This document shows positions 1 through 8,654 of a stretch of DNA of 60,990 nt, piece after piece. The position numbers and the translations under genes were made by a program. The first letter of the stretch is position 1. Every line of letters starts with the position of its first letter. The notes beneath the pieces were generated by a model. That model saw only the letters and a program-made list of their open reading frames with translations, was not told where the DNA came from and made no database searches. The DNA comes from Ruminococcaceae bacterium HV4-5-B5C (GTDB taxonomy: Bacteria; Bacillota; Clostridia; Oscillospirales; Acutalibacteraceae), in contig FXYJ02000011.1 of assembly GCA_900184925.1 (NCBI GenBank), positions 1-60,990 on the forward strand, given 5' to 3'.

Positions 1-2
1 AC

Positions 3-1961
3 GTATATGCTAAGGATATCAGTCAGTATCCCGCCCTTGCCAAAGAGCCTGTCTATCAGCTAAAATCCATCGACAGCTCTGAAGACGACAAGCTCAATAC
101 TTTTCTGGGCAAGGCTTTTGTGGCGGTATCATTTGTCGACAAACTTGCGGCGCAGACTGCAAGCGGCCCGGTGAACCTGGGCGGCATGTCGCTCCCCAAG
201 GGAACGGATGTGTACGGCCTCCTTCAAAAACTGCCTGCTTCGCAGCTTGAACCCATGTTGGCGCAAATAAATCAGAAAATAAACGCCATGGACGATTCCG
301 CGATCACCCAGTCGGCCGTTTTATCGGTAAAATCGGAATACCAGGCGATCGGCATGGATACGAACAAAATCCAAAGCGAAACCATCACCCGCACCGGTTT
401 GCTGATGCTGCTGTTCGCCCTGCTCTCCGCAGCCTGCACCGTGCTGGTGGGTTTGATCGGTGCGAAGGTATCGGCCGGCCTTTCGATGAATCTCCGCAGG
501 CAGGTCTTTACCAAGGTAGAAAGCTTTTCAAACCGGGAATTCGACCAGTTTTCCACCTCATCCCTGATTACCCGCACCACCAACGACATTACACAGATTC
601 AAACAGTGGTTTTTATGGTCATTCGGATGATGATCTATGCGCCGTTGATTGGCGTGGGCGGTGCGGTTATGGCGCTGAAAAAAAGCACCTCCATGTCCTG
701 GATGATCGCCGTTGCGGTGATTATCCTCGTCGGCGTGATTCTTACGCTGTTTTCCTTTTGCCTGCCAAAGTTCAAGATTGTGCAGAAGCTCACCGATAAA
801 CTAAACCTTGTGACAAGAGAAAGTCTTTCGGGTATGCTGGTTATCCGTGCCTTCAATACGCAGAAGTTTGAGGAAAAGCGTTTCGATGGCGTTAATTCCG
901 ACATTACAAGGACCAATCTGTTTGTAAGCCGGGCGATGGCGGCACTTATGCCCGCCATTACCCTGATTATGAACGGAATGTCCCTGCTGATTGTCTGGGT
1001 AGGCGGGCACCAGATCGCCCAGTCCAGTATGCAGGTTGGCGACATGATGGCGTTTATGCAATATGCCATGCAGATTTTTTCGGCCTTCATCATGATCTCA
1101 ATGCTGTTTATTATGCTTCCGAGAGCTTCCGTCTCCGCTCAGAGAATCTCCGAGGTGATCGACACCGACCTTTCCATCAAAGACGAGAAACAGCCTGAAG
1201 CGTTTTCTGAGTCTCAGAAAGGAGCGGTCGAATTCAAAAATGTCCATTTCCGTTACCATGGGGCGGAACGGGATGCGTTAAGTGACATCAGCTTCACTGC
1301 CAATCCCGGTCAGACGACAGCCATCATCGGGTCAGCGGGCTCGGGCAAAACTACCCTGGTCAACTTGATTCCGCGTTTTTATGATGTGACGGAAGGCGAA
1401 GTTCTGGTGGATGGAATCGACGTGCGGAAAGCTTCGCAGCATGCGCTGCGCGATCGGATTGGGTATGTTCCGCAGAAATCGTCCCTCTTTAAGGGAACGG
1501 TCGAAAGCAATCTGAAATACGCAGATGAGAATGCATCGGGGGATACTCTCCAAAAAGCCGCTGAAATCTCACAGTCCACGGAGTTTATTGCATCGAAGCC
1601 CGAAGGCTTCAAAACGGAGATTGCACAGGGAGGTAAAAACGTCTCGGGCGGCCAGAAACAGCGGCTCTCGATTGCCCGCGCTCTCGTGAAAAATCCGGAG
1701 ATTCTGATTTTCGATGACAGTTTTTCCGCACTCGATTTCAAAACAGATTCCCTGGTCCGCAAGGCGCTGAATTCCGAAACCGGAGACAGTACCATCATAC
1801 TGATTGCCCAGCGTATTTCTTCCATCATGAACGCTGACCAGATCATCGTGCTGGAGGATGGCCGTATCGTAGGCAAGGGCAAGCATGACGAATTGATGAA
1901 GACCTGTGAAACCTACAGGGAGATTGCGCTGTCCCAACTCTCAAAGGAGGAACTTGCATGA
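3..1961 (+). CDS. ABC exporter subunit 1 (TMD-NBD), 5' partial, degenerate ATPase half
   Basis: The reading frame is open to the left edge, so the start and first membrane helix lie outside the window; the GTG at 120 is only an internal codon. What remains is a periplasm-facing insert, the other transmembrane helices of a type IV (ABC-B) exporter, and a C-terminal nucleotide-binding domain with Walker A GSAGSGKTT and an intact signature VSGGQKQR. Walker B ends in DD (ILIFDDSFSALD) instead of DE, and the H-loop histidine is Gln (LIAQRISS). In known heterodimeric exporters (TM287/288, LmrCD, BmrCD) this marks the subunit that supplies the non-hydrolysing site. It overlaps the next gene by ATGA, so the two are translationally coupled. 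The transported substrate (drug, lipid or peptide) cannot be read from sequence. Confidence 0.93.
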   Translation, partial: VYAKDISQYPALAKEPVYQLKSIDSSEDDKLNTFLGKAFVAVSFVDKLAAQTASGPVNLGGMSLPKGTDVYGLLQKLPASQLEPMLAQINQKINAMDDSAITQSAVLSVKSEYQAIGMDTNKIQSETITRTGLLMLLFALLSAACTVLVGLIGAKVSAGLSMNLRRQVFTKVESFSNREFDQFSTSSLITRTTNDITQIQTVVFMVIRMMIYAPLIGVGGAVMALKKSTSMSWMIAVAVIILVGVILTLFSFCLPKFKIVQKLTDKLNLVTRESLSGMLVIRAFNTQKFEEKRFDGVNSDITRTNLFVSRAMAALMPAITLIMNGMSLLIVWVGGHQIAQSSMQVGDMMAFMQYAMQIFSAFIMISMLFIMLPRASVSAQRISEVIDTDLSIKDEKQPEAFSESQKGAVEFKNVHFRYHGAERDALSDISFTANPGQTTAIIGSAGSGKTTLVNLIPRFYDVTEGEVLVDGIDVRKASQHALRDRIGYVPQKSSLFKGTVESNLKYADENASGDTLQKAAEISQSTEFIASKPEGFKTEIAQGGKNVSGGQKQRLSIARALVKNPEILIFDDSFSALDFKTDSLVRKALNSETGDSTIILIAQRISSIMNADQIIVLEDGRIVGKGKHDELMKTCETYREIALSQLSKEELA

Positions 1962-3841
1962 GCGAACCAAAGAGCAGCCGAGAAACAAATCCATCGTCTT
2001 CGCGCGGGCCCGGCGGTTTCGGCGGCCACGGCGGGCATGGTATGATGATGCCCGGAGAGAAGGCGTCGGATTTCAAGGGGACGATTAGTCGGCTCATTAA
2101 ATATCTTGGAGCCTATAAGCTTCCAATCCTTGTCTGCTTCGTCTTTTCCGCCGCAAGCGCCGTCTTTTCAATCGTCGGGCCGAAAATTCTGGGTCAGGCG
2201 ACCACAAAACTGTTCGAGGGAGCGATGGGTAAAATTACGGGCAGCGGCGTGGGTATCGACTTTTCCGCCATCGCACAGATTCTGCTCACGCTGGCGCTGC
2301 TTTACGTACTGAGCGCTCTGACCGGATACGTTCAAAGCTGGATCATGGCAGGGGTGTCCGTTAAAATCTCCTATCGGTTCCGCAAGGATATCTCTGAGAA
2401 AATCAACCGTCTGCCGCTGAAATACTTCGACGGTGTCAGCCAGGGCGAGGTGCTCTCACGGGTCACGAACGATGTGGATACGGTCAACCAGACCCTGAAT
2501 CAGAATATCTCCCAGATCATCTCTTCCATCACAACGCTCGTCGGCGTGTTGGTAATGATGTTTACCATCAGCTGGCTGATGACGCTCGTCTCGTTGCTGA
2601 TGATTCCGCTGTCATTGATTCTTGTGACGGCTGTTACGAAGTTTTCGCAGAAATACTTCGTCCAGCAGCAAAATTATCTCGGCCATATCAACGGTCATAT
2701 TGAGGAAATGTATGGCGGGCACCTGGTAATGAAGGCCTTCAATGGCGAGGAGAAAAGCGTTGAAGAATTCGATAAACTGAACAAGGTGCTTTATAATTCG
2801 GCGTGGAAGTCTCAGTTCCTTTCCGGTCTGATGATGCCCGCCATGAGCTTTATCGGCAACATCGGCTTCGTCGCGATGTGCATTCTCGGCGGCTGGCTGG
2901 CTGTGCAAAAGGCCATCACGGTGGGCGATATTCAGGCTTTTGTGCAGTATGTCCGTTCCTTTACCCAGCCGTTGGCACAGGTGGCCGGTATCTCCAACAC
3001 GATTCAGCAGACCGTCGCCGCGGCCGAACGGGTCTTCGGATTTTTGGATGAAAAAGAGGAAAATCCCGACGCAGAGCATATGAACTTTGCGCAGCCTTCG
3101 GCGGATCAAGTGGAATTCAAGAACGTGCGCTTTGGCTATTCTTCCGATAAAATCATCATCAATGATTTTTCAGCGTCGGTGAAGCCCGGACAGAAGGTAG
3201 CCATTGTAGGACCTACGGGTGCCGGAAAGACCACCATTGTGAAATTGCTGATGCGGTTTTATGAGCTGAACGGCGGCTCTATTCAGCTCGACGGGTACGA
3301 CAGCCGGGATTTCACCCGTGAAAAGCTGCGCTCAAAATTCGGAATGGTGCTGCAGGACACTTGGCTTTACAACGGAACAATCATGGAAAATATCCGTTAC
3401 GGGCGGCTCAACGCCACCGATGAGGAAGTGATTGAAGCGGCGAAGGCCGCACACTGTGACAATTTCATCCGAGCTCTGCCGGACGGATACAATATGGTGC
3501 TCGACGAAGAAGCTTCTAATATCTCGCAGGGGCAGAAGCAATTGCTGACCATCGCCCGCGCAATCCTCGCTGACCCGAAAATATTGATCCTAGACGAAGC
3601 AACAAGCTCGGTCGATACGCGCACTGAGGTGCTGATCCAAAAGGCCATGGACCGTCTGATGAAAGGCCGCACGAGTTTTGTCATTGCCCACCGTCTTTCC
3701 ACCATTCGCGACGCGGATTTGATTCTTGTGATGAACGACGGAGACATTGTGGAGCAGGGTCGTCATGAGGAACTGCTCGATAAAGGCGGCTTCTACGCAA
3801 ACCTGTACAACTCCCAGTTTGAGATGGCGCAAGCCGGATAA
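1958..3841 (+). CDS. ABC exporter subunit 2 (TMD-NBD), catalytic ATPase half
   Basis: A 627-residue half-transporter with a Gly/His-rich disordered N-terminus (about residues 10-32), six predicted transmembrane helices and a C-terminal ATPase domain. Walker A is GPTGAGKTT, Walker B is ILILDEATSSVD with the catalytic glutamate, and the H-loop is VIAHRLST. The signature is altered to ISQGQKQ. Subunit 1 has a good signature but a bad Walker B, and this subunit is the reverse, so the pair should form one consensus and one degenerate ATP site. The ATG overlaps the stop of subunit 1 (ATGA) and a strong terminator follows, so the two form the end of an operon. The family includes multidrug and lipid exporters; no specific substrate is claimed. 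Confidence 0.95.
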   Translation: MSEPKSSRETNPSSSRGPGGFGGHGGHGMMMPGEKASDFKGTISRLIKYLGAYKLPILVCFVFSAASAVFSIVGPKILGQATTKLFEGAMGKITGSGVGIDFSAIAQILLTLALLYVLSALTGYVQSWIMAGVSVKISYRFRKDISEKINRLPLKYFDGVSQGEVLSRVTNDVDTVNQTLNQNISQIISSITTLVGVLVMMFTISWLMTLVSLLMIPLSLILVTAVTKFSQKYFVQQQNYLGHINGHIEEMYGGHLVMKAFNGEEKSVEEFDKLNKVLYNSAWKSQFLSGLMMPAMSFIGNIGFVAMCILGGWLAVQKAITVGDIQAFVQYVRSFTQPLAQVAGISNTIQQTVAAAERVFGFLDEKEENPDAEHMNFAQPSADQVEFKNVRFGYSSDKIIINDFSASVKPGQKVAIVGPTGAGKTTIVKLLMRFYELNGGSIQLDGYDSRDFTREKLRSKFGMVLQDTWLYNGTIMENIRYGRLNATDEEVIEAAKAAHCDNFIRALPDGYNMVLDEEASNISQGQKQLLTIARAILADPKILILDEATSSVDTRTEVLIQKAMDRLMKGRTSFVIAHRLSTIRDADLILVMNDGDIVEQGRHEELLDKGGFYANLYNSQFEMAQAG

Positions 3842-3881
3842 CTAAAGCGGCAAGCAATACGTTGTGGTACCCACAATGCTC

Positions 3882-3918
3882 AAAGGCCGGTTTCCGCTTC
3901 AACGGAAACCGGCCTTTT
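3882..3918 (+). terminator. Rho-independent terminator of the ABC exporter operon
   Basis: A 15-bp stem built on AAGGCCGGTTTCCG and its complement with a short TTCAA-type loop, ending in TTTT, 40 bp after the stop codon of subunit 2. Confidence 0.85.
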
Positions 3919-3973
3919 GCTTGTTGGTGGCAGCGCCCCCAACCCCTTTTGATCGCACAATAAAATTGTGCAG

Positions 3974-4225
3974 CTACGCATCCTGAGGACGCTTCCGGGA
4001 GCATGGACAGCTCATCGCGGGCCTTGCGGTAGTCGACGTAAGCTGCTTTTTCCCTGCCCGAAGCTCTGCTTCACTGTAGCCGCTGCCCAGCGTATCCAAT
4101 CGGATAAACCGCTTCTGATTTTTCCTACGCAGGGCAAGGACTTTTCCCGCGTTGACTTCATAACTTGGCAGAGTACTAGATTCAAAAGTGAATGTAGGCA
4201 GATAGTGACGCTGGAAGGCATGCAC
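3974..4225 (-). pseudogene. Possible relaxase/mobilisation-protein fragment
   Basis: On the minus strand this stretch encodes a piece reading YEVNAGKVLALRRKNQKRF followed by IRLDTLGSGYSEAELRA. The pattern (AGK, then RF-RLDTLG-YSE) resembles a short segment found in relaxases of clostridial integrative elements, judged from memory only. There is no plausible full gene: flanking sequence on both sides belongs to unrelated fragments, and there is no good start or ribosome site. If right, it is debris of a mobile element and would explain the surrounding gene wreckage. It could equally be a chance open frame. Confidence 0.25.
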
Positions 4226-4482
4226 ACAGATAGTCGCGGAATTTTTCCTTTGGCTCTTTCATTCCATCTTGAATCCACTCAAGGACAAGATGCGTCGTTC
4301 CTACGCAGTAGAACCTGACCGCATAAATCAAAGCGGTGGGAATATCATCGTGAAACTCCTTTTTGAGGGAGAGCATACAGTATTCCATACCATAACCGAT
4401 CAGAAACTCTTCAAACGAATTTTGACCTTTTGTATTTGCAACCTTCATGAAATATTGTGAATTCTGTATAATTAGAGAATCG
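4182..4482 (-). pseudogene. TetR/AcrR-family regulator, C-terminal remnant
   Basis: The minus strand translates as a run containing DDSLIIQNSQYFMKVANTKG, then FEEFLIGYGMEYCMLSLKKE, then ALIYAVRFYCVGTTHLVLEW and IQDGMKEPKE. This is the ligand-binding C-terminal half typical of TetR proteins: alternating amphipathic helices ending in a W-x-x-GMKE helix. The N-terminal helix-turn-helix is missing; the frame runs straight into enoate-reductase sequence on the opposite strand near 4485, which marks a deletion or recombination joint. It is therefore non-functional. It may once have controlled the adjacent ABC exporter or the enoate reductase. Confidence 0.6.
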
Positions 4483-4487
4483 TCGCA

Positions 4488-5044
4488 AAAGACGATGCGC
4501 TTGAAAACGGCTTGACACTGGACGACATGATCTCATTTTGCAATATGGCAAAGAACAAAGGAGTTGACGTTGTAAATGTCTCACGTGGCAATCCCTTTAC
4601 AGCCGGTGCTCTAGAGAGTCCTCCAGTAGATATGCCGCGTGGATTTAATGTGGAGAATGCAGCAAAAATCAAAGAGGCAACCGGACTTGTCACCATTGCT
4701 GTTGGCCGTATCAATGATCCAGACCAGGCAGAAGCAATTCTCGCATCAAACAAAGTTGATATGGTCGTGCGGAACTTGAAAAAGAACAAGTACAAATCTT
4801 AACGCTTACTAAATGTCTTGAAATTAAGAAAAACTCCGTCGTTGTAGAGCAAGATGGCAATCAGCGTGAAATATCTGTTGATTCAGTCGTTCTGGCAATT
4901 GGCTCACATAGTCGTGATTTGACGGCGATAACGGCGCTTTGCGATACAGAAGGCATCCCATACCATACGGTCGGCGATGCGAAAAAAGTGACCCGAGCGC
5001 TGGAGGCAATTGCTGATGCGGCTGATGTGGCTATGAAAATCTAA
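4488..5044 (+). pseudogene. Enoate reductase / OYE-type flavoenzyme, internally deleted remnant
   Basis: Two pieces of one protein family are fused out of frame. Positions about 4493-4770 encode the end of an old-yellow-enzyme TIM barrel (DVVNVSRGNPFTAGA, then VTIAVGRINDPDQAEAIL). Positions about 4769-5044 encode, in another frame, the C-terminal FAD/NAD domain (ISVDSVVLAIGSHSRD, then the VGDAKK motif and a final helix ALEAIADAADVAMKI). The linking 4Fe-4S and first dinucleotide domain is absent and there is no N-terminus. Intact relatives are about 650-670 residues long (2-enoate reductase, 2,4-dienoyl-CoA reductase, BaiCD/BaiH). This is a decayed gene with an internal deletion and frame change. 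Confidence 0.8.
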
Positions 5045-5953
5045 GAACTTGTAGCTTCCACATGCGCAAAAGCGCAGTTAAATGAGAAATTCGAACCATT
5101 TTTCTAATGTGGATTATATGCTCTTCTCTCGTAATAAGTTTTGTAATATTTTTTTGAACCTCATTATCTTATGTTGTCTTAAATTGATTTTACATGATTC
5201 GTATCACGTATGTGATTGGCTTTAATCTACATGCCCCACATCAAATGCTGCAATATCCAATCGCAAACTCAAAACATCCAAATGGTTTACTCGTCATAAT
5301 ACTACAAGATTGCACAATAATCAACAAAGAAGAATCGCCCCGTGGATAAGTTCCCATGGAGCGATTTTTTTCGTGTTTAACTCAATCCCATACTCTTCCA
5401 TATCCCCACTATTGGCTGATCTACAAGGGGGGTGTACCCCTCATTTATCCACTCCTTGACATCAATGCCACTTCACACATGGAAACATGCCGGATGTGTC
5501 CGGCATTTGACGGTCTGGTTTAGCTGTCAGCCTAATCTTTTCCAAGGTAGTGTGTAAAAATTCGTGTAAAGTCGGGAAGTCTTAAGCTAAAGAGATATAT
5601 TAATCCTGTCTCCGAAATAAATCATGAGATTGTAAAGAACCAAACCCTAATCACGAATGAGCATTGTCCATTTGTCCACGATATTCATCGTGAAAGGAGA
5701 AAGTCAAAGTATCGAGGTTTTCGGACTTGTCGATCAGGGCGAAAATTTTTCCGTGGACTGCTGTTTGTGCTCGTAACCGGTGACAATCTGCTCTAATTCT
5801 TCAATTGTTCCATTTTAATTCATTTCAAGCATAATTGTGTCTATATTTATTCACTTTTTATTTACTGTTTCTTTATTCTTACTTCTTCCCCCATTCACGG
5901 TTTTATTGGAAAATGAATTGCTACTTTTAGAAACGGGGAGTTGTAATCGTAAT
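5045..5953. other. 909-bp gene-free stretch with scattered debris
   Basis: No convincing gene is seen. It contains a terminator-like hairpin (5333-5371) and a short perfect stem ATGCCGGA/TCCGGCAT (5487-5506). Around 5541-5570 is GTGTAAAAATTCGTGTAAA, which resembles the terminal repeats of IS256-family elements from memory, but no transposase is present. Between about 5690 and 5820 the minus strand reads GTIEELEQIVTGYEHKQQST and, after a one-base shift in an A/T run, FALIDKSENLDTLTF, which looks like a frameshifted gene fragment of unknown family. An upstream GTG-started extension of apbE from 5837 is possible but not favoured. Confidence 0.4.
5333..5371 (+). terminator. Orphan terminator hairpin
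   Basis: AATCGC-CCCGTGG pairs with CCATGG-AGCGATT, with one mismatch and a G-T pair, and is followed by a run of T. It lies 290 bp beyond the enoate-reductase remnant with no intact gene before it, so it may be the surviving terminator of a deleted gene. Confidence 0.6.
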
Positions 5954-6907
5954 ATGACCGTACATTCAATTGTTTTCTTTGCTCTTGGAACGATCAATTC
6001 CATCAGGGTTTTCGGTGAACAGGATGAAGCTGTCGTTGGGAAAGCAGTTGAACGGGTAAATGAAATTGAAAAACGTATGTCTTCTTTTTTACCGTCCAGT
6101 GACTTATCCCTGATCCGAGAAAAAGCCGGGGAAGACTTTCAGCCTGTTCATGATGATACATTCCGTTTGCTCGAAAAAGCGGTTGAACTCGGCGGACAGA
6201 CGCAGGGTACCTTCGACATTACAATCAACCCGCTTGTTCAATTATGGGGTATCAATAAAAAAGGAGATTTTGTCCCATCTGAAGAGGAGATTCAAAAATC
6301 TCTTGCGCTTGTTGATTACCGCTCTCTGCATCTGGACCATCAGTCAACAAGCTGCAGTTTGGCAAAAAAAGGCCAGTCAATTGATCTGGGCGGGATCGCA
6401 AAAGGTTTCACCGCGGACGAGGTTCGAAGAATATTGATTGAAAATGGCGTGCAAAGCGCATTAATTAATCTCGGAGGAAATATAGCGACAATCGGGAATC
6501 ACCCGGAAGGAGGCTCATGGAAAATTGGAATTCAGAATCCACTTGCCCCAAGAGGAGAATATGCAGCCTGTCTTTCCGCCTCGGACCAGACAATTGTCAC
6601 ATCCGGCAGCAATGAACGTTTCTTTATAAAAGACGGAATCCGTTACCACCATATTCTTGACCCAAGAACGGGAAAACCGGCACGGAGTTCTGTGCTCAGC
6701 GTTACCGTTATCGGCAATCATTCCGTTTATGCGGATGCCCTGACTACGGCTTTCTTTATTTTGGGGCCGGAGAAAAGCGCTCCACTCATTCGGCAATTCC
6801 ATGTGGAAGCTGTTTTTATTATGGAGAATTTATCCGTCGTCGTATCGAGAGGCCTGAAAGAAAGAATCACGTTGCAGGGAGGTGCTTGTTTGCATGAAAC
6901 AGCATAG
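5954..6907 (+). CDS. apbE: FAD:protein FMN transferase (ApbE family)
   Basis: ApbE enzymes use FAD and Mg2+ to attach FMN covalently to a Ser/Thr in target proteins on the outer face of the membrane. Visible family features are ALGT near the N-terminus (usually MGT), TFDITINPLVQLWGI, the DLGGIAKGFTAD nucleotide-binding motif, the LGGN turn and HHILDPRTGKPA. The ATG at 5954 gives 317 residues beginning just before ALGT. The frame is open back to a GTG at 5837, which would add a hydrophobic stretch; I prefer 5954, preceded by GGGGAG at 13 nt, but a membrane-anchored long form cannot be excluded. The gene overlaps the next by 14 bp, and that protein carries an FMN-attachment motif, so enzyme and substrate are co-encoded. 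Confidence 0.93.
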   Translation: MTVHSIVFFALGTINSIRVFGEQDEAVVGKAVERVNEIEKRMSSFLPSSDLSLIREKAGEDFQPVHDDTFRLLEKAVELGGQTQGTFDITINPLVQLWGINKKGDFVPSEEEIQKSLALVDYRSLHLDHQSTSCSLAKKGQSIDLGGIAKGFTADEVRRILIENGVQSALINLGGNIATIGNHPEGGSWKIGIQNPLAPRGEYAACLSASDQTIVTSGSNERFFIKDGIRYHHILDPRTGKPARSSVLSVTVIGNHSVYADALTTAFFILGPEKSAPLIRQFHVEAVFIMENLSVVVSRGLKERITLQGGACLHETA

Positions 6908-8168
6908 AAAGAAATCCGTTCTTCAGCTTTGCCGGCTTGTTATACAGATCCTGTTCTTTGTCTTTTTACCGGCGCTGTATTTTCAAACCCTGTCGGGTAT
7001 CAGGCAATTGTATACTGCGATCATCCATCAGCAGTTCAGCATAGCCCTTTGGCCGCAAATGACGGAAGCAATTGTCATCATTCCTGTTACGCTTCTTGCG
7101 GGACGATTTTTTTGCGGCTGGATGTGTGCTTTCGGATCGTTCACAGATTTTGTTTATCAGATCTCCCAGAAGCTTTTCCATAAAAAGATCAGAATCAGTG
7201 AACCTATGGACCGCGGAATGAAATATCTGAAATATGTCGTCCTGCTGGTATTGATTATTGCCTCATGGACCCTGAATGCTTCTTTCTTTTCCTCCTCCAG
7301 CCCATGGGATGTTTTCGGAATGCTCGCAACTGTTGGAAAAACACCCGACTTTTCTTATGTCCTTTCAAATCTGACAATCGGTTTGGTCATTTTTGTCTTG
7401 ATTGTGGTTGCGTCCGCTTTTACCGAACGTTTTTTCTGTCGGTATCTTTGCCCGATGGGGGCAGTTTTCTCTCTTGTTTCAAAACCCAAAATTGTAAAAA
7501 TTAATAAGCCTGCCGGGAACTGCGGAAATTGCAGAGCATGCACAAATGCCTGTGCAATGGGCATTCCACTCTACCGGATGGATTCTGTTGACAGCGGCGA
7601 GTGCATTGACTGCATGAAATGCGTATCCATCTGCCCCCGCAAAAATGCCGCCGCAGCCGTGTCTGGCAAAGACGTAAGACCGCTGGCGGCAGGAATCACG
7701 GCTGCGGCAGTCGTTGCCGGGATGTATTATACCGCTGATCTGACACTTACCCAAATCGGGAAGAGCACTTTCCCATCAGTCAGTCAATCAGGCCAGACGC
7801 CATCCGGAGGAACGGGTCGGTCGCCCGGTTTCGTGCAGTCAGGTGGGAATACCGGCGAAGTTAGCTCATCTGTCGGTTCAGCTTTGCCATCCGGTCAGTA
7901 CAAAGACGGTACCTACCATGGGTCCGGCACCGGATTTCGCGGCGGCACAACAACGGTGACCGTCATCGTATCGGGCGGAAAAATTACTGCAGTTAATGTG
8001 GATTCCAATGAGGACAGCCCAAGCTTCTTCGATGCTGCCTACACGGCGGTATCAAGTGAAATCATCAGCAGCCAATCGGCGGAGGTGGACGCTGTTTCCG
8101 GAGCAACTTACAGCAGCAAAGGAATTATGGCTGCTGTGGCCAATGCCCTGCAGACGGCGAAAGTTTAA
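6894..8168 (+). CDS. Membrane 4Fe-4S protein with C-terminal FMN-binding domain (NapH-like fusion)
   Basis: This 424-residue protein begins with about five transmembrane helices of the NapH/YccM type. Two ferredoxin-type cysteine clusters follow (CGNCRACTNAC and CIDCMKCVSICP), then another hydrophobic segment, a Gly/Ser-rich linker (about residues 285-335), and an FMN-binding domain (DGTYHGSGTGFRGG to VSGATYSSKGI). The SGATYS motif matches the ApbE flavinylation site, which puts FMN on Thr405. The likely role is passing electrons from the membrane through Fe-S centres to an extracytoplasmic flavin, as in Rnf/Nqr/NosR-like and flavin-based extracellular electron-transfer systems. The ATG at 6894 sits 10 nt after AGGGAGGT and inside the apbE end; the GTG at 6882 lies within that ribosome site. 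The final electron acceptor is not encoded nearby. Confidence 0.9.
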   Translation: MKQHRKKSVLQLCRLVIQILFFVFLPALYFQTLSGIRQLYTAIIHQQFSIALWPQMTEAIVIIPVTLLAGRFFCGWMCAFGSFTDFVYQISQKLFHKKIRISEPMDRGMKYLKYVVLLVLIIASWTLNASFFSSSSPWDVFGMLATVGKTPDFSYVLSNLTIGLVIFVLIVVASAFTERFFCRYLCPMGAVFSLVSKPKIVKINKPAGNCGNCRACTNACAMGIPLYRMDSVDSGECIDCMKCVSICPRKNAAAAVSGKDVRPLAAGITAAAVVAGMYYTADLTLTQIGKSTFPSVSQSGQTPSGGTGRSPGFVQSGGNTGEVSSSVGSALPSGQYKDGTYHGSGTGFRGGTTTVTVIVSGGKITAVNVDSNEDSPSFFDAAYTAVSSEIISSQSAEVDAVSGATYSSKGIMAAVANALQTAKV

Positions 8169-8290
8169 ATCGGGAGAGGGGGGACTGCAAAATGCAGCCT
8201 CTGTTCCGTCTAATGAGAATCTCAGTTGTTTCCGGTTCGTTCCCGCAAGGGTCCGTAACCTGGTTGCTGAATTTGTGAAGGCAGCAGAAC

Positions 8291-8320
8291 AAAAGAGACC
8301 GGAGTAACCCGGTCCTTTTT
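8291..8320. terminator. Bidirectional terminator between convergent genes
   Basis: GACCGG-AGTAAC-CCGGTC stem with TTTTT on the plus side and AAAAG (TTTT on the minus strand) on the other. It serves the flavin operon and the ferritin-like gene ending at 8340. Confidence 0.7.
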
Positions 8321-8339
8321 GCTGTACCGTAGATGATTT

Positions 8340-8654
8340 TTATTGCATCGGAGGTTGGAAGTTTTGCTGTTGCTGCTGTTGGACAGCCTGAGCTCCCTTT
8401 TTTGTCTGGTCCTCTTCGTTAGGGTTTAAGAGATACAGTAATTGCTGCAGTTCGCCGACATGCTGCTTTTCTTCATCGGCAATATGGCGAAGCACTTTTT
8501 GAACTCTGGCGTCATTTGTAGCCATCGCATGTGCTTCATAGCCGATAATTGCTTCAAGTTCACCGGCTATGTCTACACGTAACGCCTGAGTCAATTCTTC
8601 GTTCGACATCTGCCGAGGCACATTGGCGACAAATGGATTTCCTAATAGGGCCAT
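8340..8654 (-). CDS. Small ferritin-like di-iron protein with Gln-rich tail
   Basis: A 104-residue protein with two helices carrying di-iron ligands: ELEAIIGYEAHA (about residues 32-43) and IADEEKQHVGELQQLL (about 58-73), the E...E-x-x-H pattern of rubrerythrin/ferritin-like proteins. Only a half-bundle is present, so it must oligomerise to make a four-helix iron site, as the short encapsulated-ferritin-like proteins do. The tail is Gln-rich (a run of six Q, then NFQPPMQ) and may be flexible. Homologues in Clostridia are often labelled demethoxyubiquinone-hydroxylase family, but ubiquinone synthesis is not expected here. A clear AAAGGAGATGG ribosome site precedes the ATG. No encapsulin shell gene is in the window. 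Confidence 0.8.
   Translation of the reverse strand: MALLGNPFVANVPRQMSNEELTQALRVDIAGELEAIIGYEAHAMATNDARVQKVLRHIADEEKQHVGELQQLLYLLNPNEEDQTKKGAQAVQQQQQQNFQPPMQ

Noticed and set aside
5837..5953. GTG-started N-terminal extension of apbE
   Set aside because: Hydrophobic but unconserved-looking and without a ribosome site. The ATG at 5954 begins right before the family core. Kept only as an alternative.
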